Part shown: in pieces, positions 33,448 through 41,817 of the stretch | How the letters are laid out: each line of letters starts with the position of its first letter | How positions within the stretch are numbered: the stretch's first letter is position 1 | Assembly (NCBI RefSeq): GCF_010906925.1 | Contig: NZ_VTVE01000001.1 | Location: forward strand, 310,001 to 374,000 | Length of the DNA: 64,000 nucleotides | Direction: 5' to 3' | DNA from: Pseudobutyrivibrio xylanivorans | GTDB lineage: Bacteria; Bacillota; Clostridia; Lachnospirales; Lachnospiraceae | Position numbers and translations under genes: made by a program | The notes under the pieces: model-generated | The model's database searches: none | Told to the model about the DNA's origin: nothing | The model's input: only the letters and a program-made list of their open reading frames with translations

Positions 33448-34112
33448 TGTTTACGGGAATAGTTGAAGAGCTGGGCAGTGTTAGGAGAATTGTTAAAGGC
33501 CCTAAGGAACAGCGGATTACTATTGCATGTAAAAAGATTTTGGAGGATATCCACCTGGGAGACAGCATTGCTGTAAATGGCGTGTGCCTGACAGTGGTGG
33601 ATTATGATGGCTCCTCTTTTTCTGCTGATGTTATGAATGAGACAATGGCTCGTTCTAGCTTGGGGAGCCTTAATGCTACAAAGCCTGTAAATCTTGAGAG
33701 GGCTATGAGCGCCGATGGAAGATTTGGAGGTCACATAGTAAGCGGTCACATTGATGGCACAGGAACCATCCAAAGCATCAAAAAGGATGGAAATGCTGTT
33801 TGGTTTGAAATAAAGGCCGGTGGAGAAATAATTGGTGGGATTGTTGAAAAGGGCTCTATAGCAATTGATGGAATTAGCCTTACGGTTGCAACAGTAGATA
33901 GTAGCAGCTTCAAAGTATCAATCATCCCACACACATTAAAGGAAACGGTTTTGAGTCAGAAGCAAATCGGGGATGTAGTGAATTTGGAAAATGATGTTGT
34001 GGGGAAATATGTTAAGAAATTTTTGGCAAGCTTTGCAAATACAGAGACTTCTGATGATAGAAAAGAGACAAAAAGTTTGACAAAAGAGTTTTTAATGGCA
34101 AACGGATTTTAG
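33447..34112 (+). CDS. ribE: Riboflavin synthase alpha subunit
   Basis: The enzyme dismutates two 6,7-dimethyl-8-ribityllumazine molecules into riboflavin and a pyrimidine. The start MFTGIVEELG and the two lumazine-binding repeats, each with an internal GDSIAVNGVCLTV or GSIAIDGISLTVA block, are typical; GGHIVSGHIDG links them. The length of 221 aa is slightly long because of a polar C-terminal extension. The start codon shares a base with the ribD stop. Confidence 0.96.
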   Translation: MFTGIVEELGSVRRIVKGPKEQRITIACKKILEDIHLGDSIAVNGVCLTVVDYDGSSFSADVMNETMARSSLGSLNATKPVNLERAMSADGRFGGHIVSGHIDGTGTIQSIKKDGNAVWFEIKAGGEIIGGIVEKGSIAIDGISLTVATVDSSSFKVSIIPHTLKETVLSQKQIGDVVNLENDVVGKYVKKFLASFANTETSDDRKETKSLTKEFLMANGF

Positions 34113-34131
34113 GTCTTTTAGGAAAGGGTAA

Positions 34132-35355
34132 ATGATGGAAAGAGAATTAATTGAGAAAGCTATCAAGGATTTGCAGACGGGCAAAGTGATTATGGTTATG
34201 GACGACGAGGACAGAGAAAACGAAGGTGATTTCATCTGTGCCGCGGAGTTTGCTACCACTGAAAATGTTAATTTAATGGCATCTGTAGGCAAGGGGCTTA
34301 TCTGTATGCCAATGAGTGAAAGATTGGCGACGAAATTGGCGCTGCCACCCATGGTTACTCACAACACCGATAATCACGAAACCGCATTTACGATATCCAT
34401 TGATCATGTATCTACTACAACAGGAATATCAGCAGCAGAACGAGGAATTACTGCTAGAAGCTGTGTTAAAGATGATGTAAGTCCTCTTGATTTCAGACGA
34501 CCAGGTCACATGTTTCCACTGGTGGCAAAAGAGGGCGGCGTGATAGAGCGAGCTGGCCATACAGAGGCCACAGTTGATTTGATGAAGCTAGCAGGTCTTA
34601 AGGAATGTGGGCTTTGCTGCGAAATCATGGCAGAGGACGGCTCGATGATGAGAGGTGAGAGCCTTAAGAAACTTGCTGAGGATTTGGGGATAACATTTAT
34701 TACAATTCCTCAGCTTGTGGAATATCGCAAGGTTTACGACAAGCTTGTAGAGTGCGTAGCCATTGCCAAGATGCCTACAAGATACGGTGAGTTTATGGCA
34801 CATTGCTACATTAATAAAATAAATGGGGAACACCATGTGGCTTTAGTTAAGGGCGATATTAGTGATGGAGAAAATATTCTTTGCCGCGTTCATTCGGAGT
34901 GCCTGACAGGGGATGTCTTTGGCTCTATGAGATGTGATTGTGGTCAGCAGTTTGATGCTGCTATGAAAGCTATCGCAAAAGAGGGCCGAGGAGTTCTTTT
35001 ATATATGAGACAAGAGGGCAGGGGAATTGGTCTTGTGAATAAATTGAAGGCCTACAAGCTTCAGGATGAAGGTATGGATACTTTGGATGCAAATATAGCA
35101 CTAGGATTTCCAGGAGATTTGAGAGAGTACTACACAGGAGCTCAGATTCTTAGGGATTTAGGAATTCATTCACTTGAGCTTCTCACTAACAATCCAGACA
35201 AAGTATATCAATTATCCGACTATGGAATGGAAATTTCTAAAAGAGTTCCTATTGAAATAGAGGCAAACAAATATGATGTTTTCTATTTAAAAACAAAGAA
35301 AGCTCGCATGGGACATATTTTAGAAGTGGAAGATGTTAAACAGGAAATTATTTAA
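34132..35355 (+). CDS. ribBA: Bifunctional DHBP synthase / GTP cyclohydrolase II
   Basis: The first 200 residues form 3,4-dihydroxy-2-butanone-4-phosphate synthase ([20 protein letters not shown] is its signature, spanning the metal and substrate acids). Residues from about 205 form GTP cyclohydrolase II with zinc cysteines in [18 protein letters not shown] and the [16 protein letters not shown] motif. It thus makes both precursors of the riboflavin pathway. The length of 407 aa is standard. It lies 19 bp after ribE in the FMN-controlled operon. Confidence 0.97.
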   Translation: MMERELIEKAIKDLQTGKVIMVMDDEDRENEGDFICAAEFATTENVNLMASVGKGLICMPMSERLATKLALPPMVTHNTDNHETAFTISIDHVSTTTGISAAERGITARSCVKDDVSPLDFRRPGHMFPLVAKEGGVIERAGHTEATVDLMKLAGLKECGLCCEIMAEDGSMMRGESLKKLAEDLGITFITIPQLVEYRKVYDKLVECVAIAKMPTRYGEFMAHCYINKINGEHHVALVKGDISDGENILCRVHSECLTGDVFGSMRCDCGQQFDAAMKAIAKEGRGVLLYMRQEGRGIGLVNKLKAYKLQDEGMDTLDANIALGFPGDLREYYTGAQILRDLGIHSLELLTNNPDKVYQLSDYGMEISKRVPIEIEANKYDVFYLKTKKARMGHILEVEDVKQEII

Positions 35356-35372
35356 TTAAAGGAGAATATAAT

Positions 35373-35837
35373 ATGAAAGTTTATGAAGGAAAGCTTGTAT
35401 CAGAAGGCGTAAAGGTAGGTATTGTAGTAGCAAGATTTAATGAGTTTATTACATCAAAGCTTTTAGGTGGTGCCATTGATGGCTTGAAAAGAGAGAATGT
35501 AAAAGAGGATGATATTGATGTGGCTTGGGTTCCAGGTGCATTTGAGATTCCACTTATTGCTAAAAAGATGGCTGAAAGTAAAAAATATGACGCTGTTATC
35601 TGTCTCGGTGCAGTAATCAGAGGCGCAACATCACACTATGACTATGTTTGTGCTGAGGTATCAAAGGGTGTTGCACAGGTGTCTATGAATGCTGATATTC
35701 CAGTAATGTTTGGAATTCTCACAACAGATACGATTGAGCAGGCTGTGGAGCGCGCAGGTACAAAGGCAGGTAATAAGGGATTTGAATGTGCTCAGGGTGC
35801 AATCGAGATGGTTAATCTTATCCGTGAGATGAAATAG
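35373..35837 (+). CDS. ribH: 6,7-dimethyl-8-ribityllumazine synthase
   Basis: RibH joins the RibD-derived pyrimidine (after dephosphorylation) to dihydroxybutanone phosphate. The pattern [46 protein letters not shown] (with the catalytic His) and [25 protein letters not shown] is that of lumazine synthase, which forms large capsid-like or pentameric assemblies. The length of 154 aa is typical. It is the last gene of the operon. Confidence 0.97.
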   Translation: MKVYEGKLVSEGVKVGIVVARFNEFITSKLLGGAIDGLKRENVKEDDIDVAWVPGAFEIPLIAKKMAESKKYDAVICLGAVIRGATSHYDYVCAEVSKGVAQVSMNADIPVMFGILTTDTIEQAVERAGTKAGNKGFECAQGAIEMVNLIREMK

Positions 35838-35956
35838 CAAAAATTAATAAAAGTCAAAAAACTTACATCACGTAGTAAATTTTTAAAAGTCTCTAATACG
35901 TTAATTTTGATAATATTTGTATAACAAATGACAGTATTTTGTAAGAAATGCTGAAA

Positions 35957-35996
35957 GTTCGCCATTTACTGGCATAAAGTAACAAAAATGGCGAGC
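35957..35996 (+). terminator. Possible terminator hairpin after the rib operon
   Basis: An 11-bp stem GTTCGCCATTT/AAATGGCGAGC with a further inner ACT/AGT pairing lies 120 bp after ribH. It lacks a clean T run (TTATTATC follows), so it may be a weak terminator or a processing site. The rest of 35838-36070 shows no gene. Confidence 0.5.
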
Positions 35997-36070
35997 TTAT
36001 TATCAAACGTATTGGAGGCTTTTCCTATTTATGAGACAAAGGGAAGGCTAGTAAAAGGAGGGTAATTAAA

Positions 36071-37555
36071 ATGACAAACATGCCAAATGTAAAAATTGGT
36101 GTAGTAGCAGTATCACGTGACTGCTTCCCAGAGAGCTTATCAGTAGACAGAAGAAAGGCACTTATTGCAGCTTATACAAAGAAGTATGGTAGCGAGCACA
36201 TCTATGAGTGTCCTGTATGTATAGTAGAGAGCGAGATCCATATGGTTCAGGCTCTTGAGGATATCAAGAAAGCTGGATGTAATGCACTTTGCGTATATCT
36301 TGGTAACTTCGGTCCTGAGATTTCAGAGACACTTCTTGCTAAGCACTTTGATGGTCCTAAGATGTTCTGTGCAGCAGCTGAGGAGTCAGGCAACAGCCTT
36401 TTAGATGGTAGAGGAGATGCTTACTGCGGTATGCTTAATGCTTCTTACAACCTTCAGCTTAGAAATGTTAAGGCTTATATCCCAGAGTATCCAGTAGGTG
36501 ATGCTGAGGATTGCGCTGATATGATTCATGACTTTGAGCCAATCGCTCGTGCAGTAATCGCACTTTCTGATCTTAAGATTATCAGCTTTGGTCCACGTCC
36601 AATGAACTTCCTTGCTTGTAATGCACCAATCAAGCAGCTTTACAACCTTGGTGTTGAAATCGAGGAGAACTCAGAGCTTGATCTTTTCGAAGCATTCAAC
36701 AAGCATGCTGGTGACAGCCGTATTCCAGAAGTTGTTGCTGATATGGAGAAGGAGCTTGGCGCTGGTAACAAGAAGCCAGAGGTTCTTGAGAAGCTTGCTC
36801 AGTATGAGCTTACACTTAAGGATTGGGTAAGAGACCACAAGGGATATCGTAAATACGTAGCAATCGCTGGCAAGTGCTGGCCTGCATTCCAGACACAGTT
36901 TGGTTTCGTTCCTTGCTATGTTAACTCTCGTCTTACAGGTGAAGGAATCCCTGTATCATGTGAGGTTGATATCTATGGATGTCTTTCAGAGTTTATCGGT
37001 ACAGTTGTATCAGAGGATATTGTTACACTTCTTGATATCAACAACTCAGTACCAAAGGATATGTACAATGAGGAAATCAAGGGTAAGACAAATTACACAC
37101 TTGAGGATACATTCATGGGATTCCACTGCGGAAATACATGCTCTAAGAAGCTTGCATTCTGCGAGATGAGAAACCAGAAGATTATGGCACGCGCACTTCC
37201 TGTAGAGGTTACAAACGGAACACTCGAGGGAGATATCGCTCCAGGTGAGATTACATTCTACAGACTTCAGTCTACAGCAGACAACAAGCTTCGTGCTTAC
37301 ATTGCACAGGGCGAGGTTCTTGATGTACGTACTAAGTCATTTGGTTCAATCGGTGTATTTGCTATCCCTGAGATGGGCAGATTCTATCGTCATTGGTTAA
37401 TCGAAAAGGGATTCCCACATCACGGTGCTGTTGCATTCGGTCACTATGGAAAGTCACTCTTCGAAGTATTTAAGTACATCGGAGTGTCTGTTGACGAAAT
37501 CGGATACAACCAGCCTGCAGGCGTAAGATATCCTACAGAGAATCCTTGGAGATAA
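36071..37555 (+). CDS. L-fucose/L-arabinose isomerase family protein
   Basis: The 494-aa protein resembles the FucI/AraA-fold isomerases related to COG2407: an N-terminal VKIGVVAVSRDCFPESLS region, an NALCVYLGNFGPE block, and a C-terminal part with FMGFHCGNTCSKKL and HHGAVAFGHYGKSLFEVFKYIG. Such enzymes interconvert aldoses and ketoses with a divalent metal. The next gene is a xylulokinase-type kinase, which suggests a two-step route from a pentose or fucose-like sugar to a ketose phosphate; the sugar is unknown. Codon use indicates high expression. AAAGGAGGG precedes the ATG. Confidence 0.85.
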   Translation: MTNMPNVKIGVVAVSRDCFPESLSVDRRKALIAAYTKKYGSEHIYECPVCIVESEIHMVQALEDIKKAGCNALCVYLGNFGPEISETLLAKHFDGPKMFCAAAEESGNSLLDGRGDAYCGMLNASYNLQLRNVKAYIPEYPVGDAEDCADMIHDFEPIARAVIALSDLKIISFGPRPMNFLACNAPIKQLYNLGVEIEENSELDLFEAFNKHAGDSRIPEVVADMEKELGAGNKKPEVLEKLAQYELTLKDWVRDHKGYRKYVAIAGKCWPAFQTQFGFVPCYVNSRLTGEGIPVSCEVDIYGCLSEFIGTVVSEDIVTLLDINNSVPKDMYNEEIKGKTNYTLEDTFMGFHCGNTCSKKLAFCEMRNQKIMARALPVEVTNGTLEGDIAPGEITFYRLQSTADNKLRAYIAQGEVLDVRTKSFGSIGVFAIPEMGRFYRHWLIEKGFPHHGAVAFGHYGKSLFEVFKYIGVSVDEIGYNQPAGVRYPTENPWR

Positions 37556-37565
37556 TAAAATAGTG

Positions 37566-37779
37566 AGTGACTGACTTGAAGGTTAGCGTGCTCCCGCAGG
37601 CCACCTTCCATACTCGGTCAAGGGAACCCTCCTCCGGATATGTAAGCTTCGCTTACTAGAGCAATAGTTTCCGACGCAGAGCTTGGAAACTATTACTCCT
37701 TTCCCGCCCGGTGTAGGTCCCTCCCTTGACCGGCATGGAGCCTTCCTGCTAGCGCTGCTTAGACTTTGAGTCAGTCACT
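37566..37779 (+). repeat. Large branched palindromic element after the isomerase gene
   Basis: A 214-nt element closed by a perfect 11-bp stem (37566-37576 with 37769-37779). Inside, a second perfect 11-bp stem pairs CGGTCAAGGGA (from 37615) with TCCCTTGACCG, and two hairpins, GTAAGC-TTC-GCTTAC and AATAGTTTCC/GGAAACTATT, form branches. It is GC-richer than its surroundings and ends in a T-rich stretch, so it may also terminate transcription. No reading frame is evident. It fills most of the 327-bp gap between isomerase and kinase genes. Confidence 0.7.
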
Positions 37780-37790
37780 TTTTGTTTTTT

Positions 37791-37830
37791 CTAATGAAAT
37801 AGGTTGGTTATAATCAATCTATTTCATTAG
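37791..37830 (+). promoter_or_regulatory. Operator-like inverted repeat with -10 box before the kinase gene
   Basis: Perfect 12-bp arms CTAATGAAATAG (37791-37802) and CTATTTCATTAG (37819-37830) enclose a 16-nt spacer with a consensus TATAAT (37809-37814). The -35 region is only a T run. This looks like a repressor site over a promoter that drives the kinase independently of the isomerase. Confidence 0.6.
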
Positions 37831-37882
37831 AGAAAATATAGCATACAAGGCTAGTTAAGGTGTAGAAAAGGAGAATGGAATT

Positions 37883-39340
37883 ATGTATTACATTGGTGTT
37901 GATCTTGGTACATCCGCAGTTAAGCTCCTTCTTATGGAAGGCAACGGAGATATCAAGAAAATCGTTTCAAAGGAATATGACCTCAGCTTCCCACATCCAG
38001 GTTGGTCTGAGCAGAAGCCAGAAGATTGGTGGACTCAGGTAGTCGCTGGTATCAAGGAGCTTACTTCAGAGGTTGATAAGTCGCAGGTTGCTGGTATTTC
38101 ATTTGGTGGCCAGATGCACGGACTTGTAACACTTGATGCAAATGACAATGTTATTCGCCCAGCAATTCTTTGGAATGATGGACGTACAGGAAAAGAGACA
38201 GATTATCTCAATACAGTAATTGGAAAGGATAAGCTTTCTGCATACACAGCAAATATTGCCTTTGCTGGATTTACAGCTCCAAAGATTCTTTGGATGCAGG
38301 AGAATGAGCCAGAGCTTTGGGCTAAGGTTGCAAAGATTATGCTTCCAAAGGACTATATTGCATACAAGCTTTCCGGATCATTCTGTACAGATTATTCAGA
38401 TGCCAGTGGAATGCTTCTTCTTGATGTAAAAAATAGATGCTGGAGCAAGGAGATGATGGATATTTGCCATGTCTCAGAGGCACAGCTTCCTAAGTTATAT
38501 GAGAGCTATGAGGTAGTTGGCACAATTAAGCCAGAGGTTGCTTCAGAGCTTGGCTTTACAAATGATGTAAAGATTATCGCAGGTGCAGGCGACAATGCAG
38601 CAGCAGCTGTTGGTACTGGTACAGTAGGAGAGGGCAAGTGCAATCTTTCTATTGGTACTTCAGGCACAATTTTCATCTCTAGCAAGAACTTTACAGTAGA
38701 CCCTGCAAATGCTCTTCATTCATTTGACCATGCTGATGGTGGTTATCATCTTATGGGATGTATGCTTTCTGCAGCATCTTGCAATAAGTGGTGGATGGAT
38801 GAGATTCTTAAGACAAAGGACTATCCAGCAGAGCAGGCAGGTATTAAGAACCTTGGTGAGAACAGAGTATTCTATCTTCCATATCTTATGGGAGAGCGTA
38901 GCCCTCACAACAATCCAGATGCACGCGCTATGTTTATAGGCATGTCAATGGATACAACAAGAGAGGATATGACACAGGCTGTTCTTGAGGGTGTTGCATT
39001 TGGACTTCGCGATTCACTTGAGGTAGCTAGAAGCCAAGGTATTAAAATCGAGCGTTCTAAGATTTGCGGTGGTGGTGCTAAGTCTCCACTTTGGCAGCAG
39101 ATTATCGCTTCAGTTATGAACCTTAAGCTTGATATTTTAGAGAATGAGGAAGGCCCAGGTCTTGGTGGTGCTATTCTTGCAGCTGTTGGTTGTGGAGAAT
39201 ATGCATCAGTTGAGGAGGCTTGCGACAAGCTTGTTAAGGTAAAGACTACAGTTGAGCCAGATCCAGAGCTTATTCGTAAATACGAAGAGCGTTATCAGGA
39301 GTTCAAGAAGCTTTACCCAACAGTAAAATCGCTCTTTTAG
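37883..39340 (+). CDS. xylB: Xylulokinase-type FGGY kinase
   Basis: This is an FGGY-family sugar kinase of 485 aa. It begins IGVDLGTSAVKLLLM, the ATP-binding start, and has HPGWSEQKPEDWW, SFGGQMHGLV, ILWNDGRT, GAGDNAAAAVGTG and GGGAKSPLWQQI, a pattern closest to D-xylulokinase (XylB). It phosphorylates a ketopentose so that it can enter the pentose phosphate pathway. The isomerase just upstream probably supplies its substrate. GGAG precedes the ATG. A large hairpin element follows the stop. Confidence 0.92.
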   Translation: MYYIGVDLGTSAVKLLLMEGNGDIKKIVSKEYDLSFPHPGWSEQKPEDWWTQVVAGIKELTSEVDKSQVAGISFGGQMHGLVTLDANDNVIRPAILWNDGRTGKETDYLNTVIGKDKLSAYTANIAFAGFTAPKILWMQENEPELWAKVAKIMLPKDYIAYKLSGSFCTDYSDASGMLLLDVKNRCWSKEMMDICHVSEAQLPKLYESYEVVGTIKPEVASELGFTNDVKIIAGAGDNAAAAVGTGTVGEGKCNLSIGTSGTIFISSKNFTVDPANALHSFDHADGGYHLMGCMLSAASCNKWWMDEILKTKDYPAEQAGIKNLGENRVFYLPYLMGERSPHNNPDARAMFIGMSMDTTREDMTQAVLEGVAFGLRDSLEVARSQGIKIERSKICGGGAKSPLWQQIIASVMNLKLDILENEEGPGLGGAILAAVGCGEYASVEEACDKLVKVKTTVEPDPELIRKYEERYQEFKKLYPTVKSLF

Positions 39341-39368
39341 AATAATTATATAGCGCGTAAAAAACGGA

Positions 39369-39520
39369 GCTTCGTTGCTTTCATATTCTTCTTTTGAAGG
39401 CGGTAGACGTCAAGCTCTTAGGTTGCTCAAGCGAATCATGTTAGATGAGCGGAGGAACCTAAGGCTTGTAGTCGTGACCGACTTTGTTGGGAGAGTAAAG
39501 ATGGCAACGGAGCTTTTTTA
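39369..39520 (+). repeat. Large hairpin element after xylB, also terminator-like
   Basis: An element of about 145 nt with outer arms GCTTCGTTGC (39369-39378) and GCAACGGAGC (39504-39513), one mismatch, followed by T6. The centre (39401-39428 with 39447-39480) is an imperfect stem that includes CTTAGGTT/AACCTAAG and GCTC/GAGC. It probably terminates xylB transcription. The architecture resembles the other large elements in the window, but the sequence does not. Confidence 0.65.
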
Positions 39521-39539
39521 ATTTTTTTTAAAAAAGTGG

Positions 39540-39583
39540 TTGACAGATATATTATACTAGTGTACTATTCCTATAGTACACTA
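39540..39583 (+). promoter_or_regulatory. Promoter and GntR operator of the ABC operon
   Basis: TTGACA (39540-39545), a 17-bp spacer and TACTAT (39563-39568) form a strong promoter. A perfect inverted repeat TAGTGTACTAT-N4-ATAGTACACTA (39558-39583) covers the -10 box. It is the natural site for the YtrA-type regulator encoded next. Confidence 0.9.
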
Positions 39584-39607
39584 ATACATTAGAAAAAGGA
39601 GTGAGCT

Positions 39608-39973
39608 ATGAAGTACGATACAAATGCTCCCATCTATCTACAAGTGGTGGATGCCATCAAGCTAGATATTATTAATGGGAAGATAAGCCCAGGTGAGAAA
39701 TTACCATCAGGAAGGGATTTGGCTGTGTTGTACACTATCAATCCAAATACTTCAGCTCGAGTTTATACCGAGCTTGAAGCCCAGGGTATTTGTTACACAA
39801 AAAGAGGAATGGGCACCTACGCGACAGAAGACTTGAAGCGGATAAAAGCATGCCGCGACGAGATGGCTAATGAGACACTTAATAAGTTCCTTGTTAGTTT
39901 GAAACAGCTTGGTATTTCAAAAGAAGAAGCAATCGATATGATTAACCAGGCAAATGATATATGCATCTTATAG
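39608..39973 (+). CDS. GntR family regulator, YtrA type
   Basis: A 121-aa protein with an N-terminal winged helix (PIYLQVVDAIKLDIINGKISPGEKLPSGRDLA, then NPNTSARVYTELEAQGI) and a short helical C-terminal tail instead of a ligand domain, the hallmark of the YtrA subfamily that heads ABC transporter operons. It should repress its own operon through the inverted repeat at 39558. YtrA-type regulators often respond to cell-wall-active compounds; the signal here is not known. AAAAGGAG precedes the ATG. Confidence 0.92.
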   Translation: MKYDTNAPIYLQVVDAIKLDIINGKISPGEKLPSGRDLAVLYTINPNTSARVYTELEAQGICYTKRGMGTYATEDLKRIKACRDEMANETLNKFLVSLKQLGISKEEAIDMINQANDICIL

Positions 39974-39986
39974 GGAGGTATTTTTT

Positions 39987-40691
39987 ATGAAACTAGAAAG
40001 TATTAATGTTACAAAGAAATTTCCTGGAAAAGTTGCCATTGAAAATATTTCGATGACTTTAGAGCCAGGACACATATACGCCTTACTTGGACCTAATGGA
40101 AGTGGTAAGACAACATGGATGAAGACAGTTGCAGGTCTTATCAAGGCAACATCAGGCGAGGTTAAATTTAACGATGTGGCAGTTAACACAGACAGCCGCA
40201 AAAAGATAGCTTACATGTCTACTGAGCCATACTTTTACGATTGGATGACAGTAGGGGATGTTGGGAAGTACTATCAGGATTTCTTTGATGATTTCTCAAT
40301 GGAGAAATATGATGAGCTCCTTGCAGGAATGAATCTTGATAAGAAGCTTAAGATCAAGACTCTTTCATCAGGTATGATGGCAAAGCTTAAGATTGCAGTT
40401 ACCATGGGTAGAAATGCAGATGTTTATATGCTTGATGAGCCACTTAATGGAATCGATTTGATTGCAAGAGATGAGGTTATGAGAATGGTTCTCACCTCTG
40501 CATCAGAAGACAATATTATGATTATTTCTAGTCACCTGGTTGAGGAGCTTGAGGCCTTAGTTGACCGAGCAATCTTCATTCAGGATGGACATTTTGCTGG
40601 AATGTATGATGTAGAGCAACTTAGAGTTATGGAGAGTATTTCACTGGCAGATAAGTACCGCGAAGTATACAGCGGAGTAAGGGAGGCATAA
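39987..40691 (+). CDS. ABC transporter ATP-binding protein
   Basis: A single ABC ATPase of 234 aa: Walker A GPNGSGKTT, Q-loop region YMSTEPYFYDW, a slightly degenerate signature LSSGMMAKLKIA, and Walker B VYMLDEPLNGID. GGGAGG before the ATG at 39987 marks the start; an upstream ATG at 39954 lies inside the gntR gene. The permease gene follows one base after its stop. Together they form a small exporter of the type controlled by YtrA-like regulators. Confidence 0.93.
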   Translation: MKLESINVTKKFPGKVAIENISMTLEPGHIYALLGPNGSGKTTWMKTVAGLIKATSGEVKFNDVAVNTDSRKKIAYMSTEPYFYDWMTVGDVGKYYQDFFDDFSMEKYDELLAGMNLDKKLKIKTLSSGMMAKLKIAVTMGRNADVYMLDEPLNGIDLIARDEVMRMVLTSASEDNIMIISSHLVEELEALVDRAIFIQDGHFAGMYDVEQLRVMESISLADKYREVYSGVREA

Positions 40692-40692
40692 T

Positions 40693-41457
40693 ATGTTAAA
40701 ACTATTTAAATATGAATTTAGAAAGTCACTTGCTGTTAAGGTAATCATACTTTGCATCACAGCACTTATTGAGTTTTTCTTCTTAATTGGACTTTATGGA
40801 GAAAATGATAATATTTTCGCAGCATCAGCCTTTTTCTTATTTTTGATGGCTTTCGTTGCAACAGTTATAATTGGTGTTCATAGCATGAGGCTTTTAAAAA
40901 ATGATTTGAATACAAAACAGGCATATATGCTTTTTATGACACCTAATAACAGCTACAAGATTCTTGGTGCTAAGGTAATCGAAAATGGAGTATCTATTTT
41001 CTTGGCAGGAGCTTTTTATTTAATTTTAGCAACTATTAATATGACCATGATTGTGGGTAAATATGGTAGATTGTCAGATATGCTTGATATTATAAATGCC
41101 ATATTTGCAGTAAATAGCTGGGAAGAGATCACATTACCTCTTGTTGCTTCATATGTATTTGTTTCGGTATCACATTGGTTATACATTATTGCAGTTGCAT
41201 TTTTTGCTATTGTGCTTTCAGCTACATTCTTCAATGGAAAAAAATGGAATTCATTTGCCTCAATTGCTGTTTTCATAGGAATTGTTATTGTAGTTAATAT
41301 ACTTTTAGCTACTATTTTGGGAGGGGCATCTTTTTCGGGATCAAGTATTATAATTAATTCAACTCACAACATTTTAACAGCAGTAGTATACCTAGTATTA
41401 TCAGCTGTTATGTATGTTATCACAGCATGGATAATGGATAATTCTCTTTCAGTATAG
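40693..41457 (+). CDS. ABC transporter permease, about six membrane segments
   Basis: The 254-aa protein is very hydrophobic with about six predicted transmembrane segments (for example residues 15-35, 40-62, 95-120, 150-175, 190-215 and 225-248). Its short cytoplasmic start LFKYEFRKSL is typical of ABC-2 type permeases. It should pair with the ATPase encoded one base upstream. The substrate is unknown. A terminator follows. Confidence 0.88.
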   Translation: MLKLFKYEFRKSLAVKVIILCITALIEFFFLIGLYGENDNIFAASAFFLFLMAFVATVIIGVHSMRLLKNDLNTKQAYMLFMTPNNSYKILGAKVIENGVSIFLAGAFYLILATINMTMIVGKYGRLSDMLDIINAIFAVNSWEEITLPLVASYVFVSVSHWLYIIAVAFFAIVLSATFFNGKKWNSFASIAVFIGIVIVVNILLATILGGASFSGSSIIINSTHNILTAVVYLVLSAVMYVITAWIMDNSLSV

Positions 41458-41471
41458 ACTCTCGTCGAAAG

Positions 41472-41497
41472 GGCAGCGCTTCGGCGCTGTTTTTTTG
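41472..41497 (+). terminator. Terminator of the GntR-ABC operon
   Basis: The stem CAGCGC/GCGCTG with a TTCG tetraloop and a T7 tail follows the permease stop closely. Confidence 0.93.
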
Positions 41498-41524
41498 CAT
41501 TGCAAATAGAAATTTAGACAAGAA

Positions 41525-41550
41525 AAAAGCACCGAAACAATCGGTGCTTT
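41525..41550 (-). terminator. Terminator of tRNA-Glu
   Basis: Read on the minus strand, AAGCACCGAT/TCGGTGCTT with a T6 tail lies just after tRNA-Glu. A-rich and T-rich flanks would let it work both ways. Confidence 0.88.
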
Positions 41551-41553
41551 AAG

Positions 41554-41625
41554 CAGTTCCTAGCGGAATCGAACCGCTGTTTTCGCCGTGAGAGGGCGAC
41601 GTCTTAACCGCTTGACCAAGGAACC
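41554..41625 (-). tRNA. tRNA-Glu (CTC)
   Basis: On the minus strand the acceptor GGTTCCT/AGGAACT, anticodon stem TCGCC/GGCGA with loop CTCTCAC, and T-arm AGCGG/CCGCT fold as a cloverleaf. The anticodon is CTC, so this is the second glutamate isoacceptor for GAG codons. The first pair of the acceptor is G-T and the discriminator is G. It is a lone tRNA gene with its own promoter and terminator. Confidence 0.95.
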
Positions 41626-41654
41626 ATATATTGTGTTGCCGTGCAACGAAGATA

Positions 41655-41683
41655 ATAATACTATGAATTTATCCATTCGTCAA
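41655..41683 (-). promoter_or_regulatory. Promoter of tRNA-Glu
   Basis: On the minus strand TTGACG, a 17-bp spacer and TATTAT lie 30 bp before the tRNA. Confidence 0.8.
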
Positions 41684-41721
41684 CAAAAAAATGCAATTAA
41701 GTGAAAGATATGTGGACTATG

Positions 41722-41750
41722 TTGTTAATGACCCTGGTTAGTGCTACAAT
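41722..41750 (+). promoter_or_regulatory. Promoter of lrgAB
   Basis: TTGTTA (41722-41727), a 17-bp spacer and TACAAT (41745-41750) lie 67 bp before the lrgA start. Confidence 0.7.
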
Positions 41751-41817
41751 TTAGGCGTTTAATGCGGGGGAATATTTACAAATATTTTTGCAAGCATATT
41801 TGAAGGTAGGTATTCTA

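Noticed and set aside
39954-39986. Upstream start for the ABC ATPase at 39954
   Set aside because: It lies inside the gntR gene and lacks a ribosome-binding site; GGGAGG precedes the ATG at 39987.
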